Of a stretch of 64,000 nt of DNA, positions 57,867 through 64,000 are shown in pieces. The notes beneath the pieces are model-generated. The model saw only the letters and a program-made list of their open reading frames with translations. It was not told the origin of the DNA and did no database searches. This DNA is from Terrimicrobiaceae bacterium (GTDB lineage Bacteria > Verrucomicrobiota > Verrucomicrobiia > Chthoniobacterales > JAATET01). The number at the start of each line of letters is the position of its first letter. Within the stretch, counting starts at the first letter, position 1. The stretch is from the NCBI GenBank assembly GCA_028713285.1, contig JAQTOP010000007.1, positions 1 through 64,000 on the forward strand, read 5' to 3'. A program made the position numbers and the translations under genes.

Positions 57867-58085
57867 ATGAAGAATGTCACCCTATCCGCGGAGGAGGAAT
57901 TGATCCGCAAAGCCCGCGGCGTCGCGCAACAGCGGTCCACTTCGCTGAACGAGCTTTTCCGCGCCTGGCTGCGCGATCTCACGCGTCAATCCGGCCACAA
58001 AAAAAACTACGACCGTCTGATGGAACGTCTCGAATCCCGCCGGAGCGGCCGGCATTTCGGCCGGGAGGAAATGAATGCCCGTTGA
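57867..58085 (+). CDS. VapB-like antitoxin
   Basis: RHH-type MKNVTLSAEEELIRKARGVAQQRSTSLNELFRAWL; overlaps the downstream PIN toxin. Confidence 0.8.
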   Translation: MKNVTLSAEEELIRKARGVAQQRSTSLNELFRAWLRDLTRQSGHKKNYDRLMERLESRRSGRHFGREEMNAR

Positions 58086-58497
58086 CGTCTTTTTCGATAC
58101 GAACATTTTTGTTTACACCTTCGACGCCAGTGCGCCGGAAAAACGGCGGCGGGCCCGCTCCCTCGTGCGGGAGGCATTGGAAAAAGGGACCGGAGCCATC
58201 AGTTGGCAGGTCGCGCAGGAATTTCTAAACGTCGGGCTGCATAAATTTGAAAACCCTTTCACCGCCGGCGAGGCGTCCGACTACCTCGACCAGGTGCTGC
58301 TGCCCCTGTGGAAGGTTTCCGCGTCACCGGAACTTTTCCACGAAGCCATTCTGATCCAGCGCCAGGCCCAATACCGCTTCCACGACAGCCTTATCGTCGC
58401 CAGCGCCGTCCATTCGGGAGCATCCACCCTTTACAGCGAGGATCTGCAGGCCGGACGGACATTCGGAAAGACGAAGATCGTCAATCCCTTCGCGTGA
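58075..58497 (+). CDS. PIN domain toxin (VapC-like)
   Basis: DVFFDTNIFVYTFDASAPEKR, ISWQVAQEFLNV, YRFHDSLIVASAVHSGASTLYSEDLQAG. Confidence 0.9.
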   Translation: MPVDVFFDTNIFVYTFDASAPEKRRRARSLVREALEKGTGAISWQVAQEFLNVGLHKFENPFTAGEASDYLDQVLLPLWKVSASPELFHEAILIQRQAQYRFHDSLIVASAVHSGASTLYSEDLQAGRTFGKTKIVNPFA

Positions 58498-58603
58498 GGA
58501 ACCTCCCGCCCGGCAAAATGCAAGTCCAGGCGCCGACGTCGCGCGCCATCGGCAATCAAAACAAACGCGTGCAGTGGCCTGCCGTTTCGGCATAAAACTC
58601 GCC

Positions 58604-58840
58604 ATGCCCACCGTCGCGGAAGCGCCACCGCCACTCTCCCCGTTCGATCAAATTCGCGCCGGCCTTCGCGACCTGTATCTCTCCGATCCCCGCCCATGGA
58701 TCGTCGGCTTCAGCGGCGGCAAGGATTCGACGATGGTTGCCTCGGTGGTTTTTGAGGTGGTCGCCGGCATTCCGGACGAACTTCGCACGAAACCGATTGC
58801 TGTGCTCAGCACGAATGCTCCCCCATCAAATACCGTATGA
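58604..58840 (+). pseudogene. truncated DndC-like (PAPS reductase/PP-loop) N-terminal fragment
   Basis: [59 protein letters not shown] then premature APPSNTV*. Confidence 0.75.
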
Positions 58841-60975
58841 CTGACGTAGTTTCTGTTGTTGGACGCGAGTTGCAGTCACCGCAATTGAGCAAATCGTTGC
58901 AGGCGGCTTCGTCATTGCTGCATAACTTGATCGAAGATGCGTCGTATGTCGGCGAAGTGTTCTCGCTCGGTTACAATGAGGCGCTGGTACAGATTCACGA
59001 TCATCATCGCCAGAGAGTCGGCGGAATTCCGGCGCTGGCGTTTCTTGTCGCCACGCGAATTACGCCGGGGCGCGTGAGCGATGTGCGCGAGGAGGATTCG
59101 TCCGTCGTTCTGCTGCGCGTGCTCGACCAAGCGCCGCTTCCAAACGCCGACGAAGCACTCCGGGTGCGAGTGGAAAATGCGCAACGGGTGAGCGGCGAGC
59201 TAGACCGAAGCTGGGACCATCGCGAGGTGATGGACCCGACGACGCATCACTTGCTTTCTTATGCCGGTATTCGCTGCCGTGTGCTCGGGACTTTTTACAT
59301 CTCCAACATGAACGACGGGGAAGGCGGCGACTATTACCGACTGATGTTCGGCTCAGACCTCAGCAACTACTACCCGAATCGCGGGCTCAAGGTGTTCAAG
59401 CCGCGAGCTGATCGTTTGGGGCAGATCGTGAATTACCGTGACCCGCGGATTCATACGTCCACTGGCCCGGTAGCGATGGTGCATGTTGGCCAAGTGCGCT
59501 ATGCCTCGACCAATCGCCCTTTCCAACAGGTGAGCAGCGTTCCGGTGCAACTTACACCCACAGACCTGCTCGGCCAAAAGACGGCGCTTTTCGGCATGAC
59601 ACGCAGCGGCAAATCGAACACCACGAAAATCGTTTTGCAGTCTATCTTCGCGCTCCGCTGGACGCAGCAGCCGCCGATGCGGATTGGGCAAATCGTCTTC
59701 GATCCGAACGGCGAGTATGCGAACGAGAACACACAAGACGCCGACCACGGGCTTGCTCCGAATGCGATCAAGAACGTGTGGGCGTGCGGGCCACCCGGCC
59801 AGCAGACAGACTTGCAGAACGAGGTCGTGACCTACGGCATCATGCCCTATCCGAACGATCCGAATCGGCGGCTGATGCTTCTGAATTTCCATCTCGATGC
59901 GAACTTGCAGGTCGGGAAAGAGATCATCGACGCAGCGCTTTCTGATCACACGGGCAACAAATACATTTCCAATTTCTGTGACGTGCGATTCGAGCTGCCA
60001 GATTCCGAGGATCGCTCGGCGGCGACGCGCTTCAATCGACGTCTACTGTGTTATCGTGCGTTGCTTTACAAGGCAGGGCTATCGACACCCGCCGACCTTC
60101 GCCCGGTCACACGCGACCTCTTCAATCAAAAACTATTGAAGGCGATGCGTGAACCCGACGGCGCGGATCGAAATGCTTATCCGACCTGCGCGACAATCCT
60201 TGCGAAGCCGAGCCCAAGCTGGGGCGAGGTCGTCCAAGCATGCGAACAACTCCGCGAATTCATTGCAGACAAAAAATCGGGCTTTGGACCGTTCGATGAC
60301 AAGTATGTGGAAAGTAGTTCATCCGGCTCTTGGGCAGACGACGATCTGAAAAAGATTCTCGGAATGTTCCAATACGCTAACGGCGCACACCTCGTCGGCC
60401 GCCTTGCAGAGCAACACACTCCTTCTACTGGCAGCGACTACGCAGACGACATTTACAACGACCTCGTTGCCGGCAAGCTCGTGATCGTCGATCAATCGAG
60501 TGGCGATCCCGACTTGAACAAAGCTGCCGCAGACCGGGTGATGGCGCGAATCTTCGATGGAAACCGGTCGCGTTTCCGTGCCGCCGACGTGCCGCCGGAA
60601 ATCCTCGTCTATGTCGAAGAAGCACACAATGTCCTGCCGTCGGCGACGGAAGCAGACCTTCAAGACATTTGGGTGCGCACGGCGAAGGAAGGAGCGAAGT
60701 ATAAACTCGGATTGGTCTATGCGACGCAGGAGGTCAGCTCGATTCAGAAGAACATCCTGCGCAACACCGCCAACTGGTTCATCGGCCACCTGAACAACAC
60801 CGACGAGACGCGGGAATTGAAAAAGTTCTACGACTTCGCGGATTTCGAGCAGAGCATCCTGCGCGCCCAGGATCGCGGCTTCATTCGGGTCAAGACGCTT
60901 TCAAATCCTTATGTCGTGCCGGTTCAGGTTGAACGGTTCTCGATCATGTCCGCACCGGCCACACCGCAAAGCTGA
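58837..60975 (+). CDS. HerA-like DNA translocase/ATPase (DUF87)
   Basis: [18 protein letters not shown] Walker [14 protein letters not shown] Walker [37 protein letters not shown]. Confidence 0.88.
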   Translation: MTDVVSVVGRELQSPQLSKSLQAASSLLHNLIEDASYVGEVFSLGYNEALVQIHDHHRQRVGGIPALAFLVATRITPGRVSDVREEDSSVVLLRVLDQAPLPNADEALRVRVENAQRVSGELDRSWDHREVMDPTTHHLLSYAGIRCRVLGTFYISNMNDGEGGDYYRLMFGSDLSNYYPNRGLKVFKPRADRLGQIVNYRDPRIHTSTGPVAMVHVGQVRYASTNRPFQQVSSVPVQLTPTDLLGQKTALFGMTRSGKSNTTKIVLQSIFALRWTQQPPMRIGQIVFDPNGEYANENTQDADHGLAPNAIKNVWACGPPGQQTDLQNEVVTYGIMPYPNDPNRRLMLLNFHLDANLQVGKEIIDAALSDHTGNKYISNFCDVRFELPDSEDRSAATRFNRRLLCYRALLYKAGLSTPADLRPVTRDLFNQKLLKAMREPDGADRNAYPTCATILAKPSPSWGEVVQACEQLREFIADKKSGFGPFDDKYVESSSSGSWADDDLKKILGMFQYANGAHLVGRLAEQHTPSTGSDYADDIYNDLVAGKLVIVDQSSGDPDLNKAAADRVMARIFDGNRSRFRAADVPPEILVYVEEAHNVLPSATEADLQDIWVRTAKEGAKYKLGLVYATQEVSSIQKNILRNTANWFIGHLNNTDETRELKKFYDFADFEQSILRAQDRGFIRVKTLSNPYVVPVQVERFSIMSAPATPQS

Positions 60976-60978
60976 CCG

Positions 60979-62322
60979 ATGCCCTACGAAGGTGAATATG
61001 CCGGTTATCGCTCGCTGCGACGAATCGCTGAGACGGCGCGCGTGCAGCAACTTTTACGGCGCTCTCGCGTTCTGCCAGCGGAGTCTCTCGGCACCCCAGC
61101 GGCACCCGTCTCTGCACCGGTCGCGCCGGAATCATTGCCGGAGTTCACCGTCGCGGTCGATGGCTCGTATGCCGAGGTCGATGTCCGAAACGGCTACCCC
61201 GGAGCAAAGGTTGGCTATTGCAGCGTAGCGAGTGTGCTTGTGAATCTCCGCGCGGTGGACCGTCTCGACGAATCCCGGCCCGCCGATCCCGTGGAATTCC
61301 GCCGCACAGAGGAAGCCGCGGCGGTGGATGCTGCACTGCCTGGCTCAAACGTCATCACTCGCGATCATTCCTCGGCAAGGGATTCGTTCCGCGAAGCAGT
61401 CTTCGATGTGTTACACGACGCAATTGTTGACGAGGAAGACCGCACGCCACTCCTCGACACCTACGAAGCGTTGCTGGCTTTCAAACCGGGGCAGCGTCCA
61501 CAAGTTTGCCCTTACGATTACGACGGATGCGACGAGCATCTAACCGTCGCGCGAGGATTGAGCACATGCGCGTGTCCGCGCCGTCGCCCCATATACTCGA
61601 CTGACGCGCTTCGCGTGCATGAGCGGTTCAACGATGTCGGAACGAACGGCGAAGTTTTTGGAGTCGTGATGCAGATTTGGGAGCGTGTCCTTCTCGTTCA
61701 TTTGCTCCGCTGTTTCGAGCGTCGCGGCTGGCTTGATCGCGCAAGTCGACTCGCTTTCTTCCTTGATGGGCCATTAGCGGTGTTTGGTCCTCCAGCATGG
61801 CTGAGTGCTGCGATCCAAACCGAACTTCAACGCCTCAATACCAAGGTTCGCGCGCAGACTGGGACCGATCTTGTGATTCTCGGGGTCGAGAAGTCGGGCG
61901 GCTTCGTCACCCACTTCGACGAAATTGATCAGATGGAAGACAACTCACCGCGCTTCCCTCCGCGCAGTTACTTCATGCTCACCGACCACTACATCAAAGA
62001 GCGCGTCATCTTTTCCGACAGCCCGAAGCGATACGGAGCCGACACTTACTTTGGTCGGAAGTTCTTCTACAAGACGGCGAGCGGAGCGCGCATTGTCGCA
62101 AGCATTCCGTTTCTGACGCCAGAACAGGACACCCTCGATATCGACGACGTCGCGCTGTATCCGCAATTTTCTACGGCCTGCGCCCTATTGGATAAGCTCG
62201 TGACGTCGCGTTACCCGAATGCGCTTTCGCCACTCGTGTCCGCACACGCGCAGGCGGCTATCCCGCTACATCTCGGTGCAAAAGTGCTTCAGCAACTCGC
62301 GCGGGCTCTCATGCGGCCATGA
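60979..62322 (+). CDS. NurA domain nuclease
   Basis: FTVAVDGSYAEVD, LAFFLDGPLAVFGPPAWLS, YFMLTDHYIKERVIFSDSPKRYGADTYFGRKFFYKT. Confidence 0.82.
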   Translation: MPYEGEYAGYRSLRRIAETARVQQLLRRSRVLPAESLGTPAAPVSAPVAPESLPEFTVAVDGSYAEVDVRNGYPGAKVGYCSVASVLVNLRAVDRLDESRPADPVEFRRTEEAAAVDAALPGSNVITRDHSSARDSFREAVFDVLHDAIVDEEDRTPLLDTYEALLAFKPGQRPQVCPYDYDGCDEHLTVARGLSTCACPRRRPIYSTDALRVHERFNDVGTNGEVFGVVMQIWERVLLVHLLRCFERRGWLDRASRLAFFLDGPLAVFGPPAWLSAAIQTELQRLNTKVRAQTGTDLVILGVEKSGGFVTHFDEIDQMEDNSPRFPPRSYFMLTDHYIKERVIFSDSPKRYGADTYFGRKFFYKTASGARIVASIPFLTPEQDTLDIDDVALYPQFSTACALLDKLVTSRYPNALSPLVSAHAQAAIPLHLGAKVLQQLARALMRP

Positions 62323-63425
62323 GCAGCAAGGGATCGGGCATTGGAGCTTACGACACCGCAGAGCGCCGGTGGGCTGGCGTTGGGCCTTACTACGCAATGT
62401 TTCCTGCTGCTTTCGCGGATTGCGTTGTAAAGCGATACAGCGATCCCGGTGATACGGTGCTCGACCCCTTTGCAGGCCGGGGCACGTCGTTGTTTAGCGC
62501 CGCGGTGCAAAAAAGGTTTGGTGTTGGTGTGGAGGTCAATCCGGTCGGCTGGGTTTACGCACAGGCGAAGCTGCATGCCGCAGCGCAGGACGATGTGCAA
62601 GAGAGGCTAAAGGCAATCTCACGCTCAGCCTGGCGCTTTCGAGCCGAAACGGAGCGATTGCCAGCGTTCTATTCGCACTGCTTTTCGGGTCCGGTGCTCG
62701 CCTTCCTCTTAGCGGCTCGTGCGATGCTGAACTGGCGTCGCAGCAAAGTCGATTGGACCACGGCCGCACTTCTATTGGTCAATCTTCACGGAAAGCGTGA
62801 TGCTTCTTTATCAAATCAAATGCGGCAGACGAAATCGATGTCGCCGCAGTATGCCATCGAGTGGTGGCACGCCCGCAAACTCAGACCACCGAAAGTCGAT
62901 CCGTTGGAATTCATGGAAAGACGTCTTGCGTGGCGCTACGCGCACGGGAGACCGACGCTGTGCGGTTCACGGGTGTTTCTCGGGGACAGCGTGCGACGCC
63001 TTCCCGCTCTAGCCGAGCAAGGCGAGATTGAGGCACGGTTGCTTTTCACATCCCCGCCATATTGCGCCGTGACCAACTACCACTATGACCAATGGCTACG
63101 CCTCTGGATGCTCGGCGGTTCGCCTGAACCACGCACCGTGAGCGGCTCATCGCGCGGGCGCTTTTGGAATAGTGGCGCCTACGAGCATCTCTTGCGTGAT
63201 GTCTTTGCCAAGACTAACGAGCTGCTCACGGACGACGCGACTGTTTACGTCCGCACTCATAAGCGTGAACTTACCTATACCATCACACGTCGCGTGCTTC
63301 GTGAGGTTTTCCCTGAAAAGCGGATGCGCACTTTCTCGCGCCCATTCACAACTCCGACACAAACGAGTTTGTTCGGCGATGTTCCAGATGACACAGGTGA
63401 AGTCGATCTGATTTTGAAGCCCTAA
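62319..63425 (+). CDS. DNA methyltransferase (amino-MTase; TSPPY catalytic motif)
   Basis: DTVLDPFAGRGTSLFSAAVQKRFGVGVEVNPVGWVYA AdoMet motif; LLFTSPPYCAVTNYHYDQWLRLW. Confidence 0.88.
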   Translation: MSSKGSGIGAYDTAERRWAGVGPYYAMFPAAFADCVVKRYSDPGDTVLDPFAGRGTSLFSAAVQKRFGVGVEVNPVGWVYAQAKLHAAAQDDVQERLKAISRSAWRFRAETERLPAFYSHCFSGPVLAFLLAARAMLNWRRSKVDWTTAALLLVNLHGKRDASLSNQMRQTKSMSPQYAIEWWHARKLRPPKVDPLEFMERRLAWRYAHGRPTLCGSRVFLGDSVRRLPALAEQGEIEARLLFTSPPYCAVTNYHYDQWLRLWMLGGSPEPRTVSGSSRGRFWNSGAYEHLLRDVFAKTNELLTDDATVYVRTHKRELTYTITRRVLREVFPEKRMRTFSRPFTTPTQTSLFGDVPDDTGEVDLILKP

Positions 63426-63517
63426 CATGGATGAACCACGGATTAGGTTGTCGCGATAAACTATTCTGTGTGCCTCGAGATTGGGATGTCCCGGCACCAC
63501 GGGGGGTGTCCAGAAGT

Positions 63518-63932
63518 TCACACCTCGGCGAGGGAATTGAACGTGATGCCTTGCGCCCATTCCTTTCGACACAGTTCGGCATCCAGCGTGGCAAGCCGCA
63601 GGCCATACCTGCGCGCAAGGGTGACCAGGTGCGCGTCGGTGGTGCCGTGGCGGCTGCCAAGTGCCGCAGGCAGGCGGGCCGGACCTGGTGGCGTCTTTGA
63701 GGAAGTGATGCGCGGAAATTTTTACAAGGTCTTCCAGTGCGACTCTGGCCTCGGAGTAGCTGGCCCCGTAGGCGGCACTCATGCTGACCCGTAGGAAGCC
63801 CATTTCCGAAGTCGAGCAGGTGGCGAAGCGGCCAGAATCGTCGAGCCACGGATTTGCCTCCCGATGTTTGCGGTGACTGCTCCACGCGCAGGCGACGAGC
63901 ACATTTACATCGAGCAGGCTGTCAGTCGTCAT
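63518..63932 (-). pseudogene. frameshifted PIN domain toxin (VapC-like)
   Basis: MTTDSLLDVNVLVACAWSSHRKH...LEDLVKISAHHFLKDATR in one frame; LPAALGSRHGTTDAHLVTLARRYGLRLATLDAELCRKEWAQGITFNSLAEV* in another. Confidence 0.75.
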
Positions 63933-64000
63933 CCCGAAGCGACCGGATGACACCGGGCGTCATTTCAGGCGCTCCGCCTGATGCAACGAGGACGCGGCGG

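Noticed and set aside
57700-64000. Transposon or prophage explanation for the HerA-NurA-MTase island
   Set aside because: No transposase, integrase, terminase, or capsid-like ORF is visible within the window, though the right boundary may lie beyond 64000

Overview
This is a GC-rich, gene-dense chromosomal window from a Gram-negative-type bacterium. Gene content and repeat style suggest Verrucomicrobiota, but that placement is inference. Most of it is housekeeping: pyrE, lpxB/lpxI, tilS, serS, a DnaJ/CbpA protein, sufCBD, trxB, manA, hrpB, tyrS, purD, and one tRNA-Pro(TGG). The parts I find most interesting are: (1) a tightly packed HerA-NurA-DNA methyltransferase operon at 58.8-63.4 kb. It is fused by an ATGA overlap to a truncated DndC-like (phosphorothioation sulfurtransferase) N-terminus and flanked by an intact VapBC-like pair and a frameshifted PIN toxin, so it is a candidate uncharacterised defence module. 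(2) A likely bacterial ceramide/sphingolipid cluster (SPT-like PLP enzyme, GNAT-like acyltransferase, NAD-dependent epimerase) at 41.8-45.3 kb. (3) A complete D-alanylation operon in the order dltC-D-X-A-B, including an unannotated 48-aa DltX ending in FIYQAF, in a genome that also encodes lipid A enzymes. (4) A Fur-family gene upstream of suf, with two perfect palindromes in front of it and a C-terminus written by a dispersed low-complexity repeat. (5) Repeat-derived inverted repeats placed directly before start codons, a hairpin inside a prepilin leader, and a frameshifted class C beta-lactamase-like gene lacking SxxK. Protein calls come from reading the translations. No database search was run.
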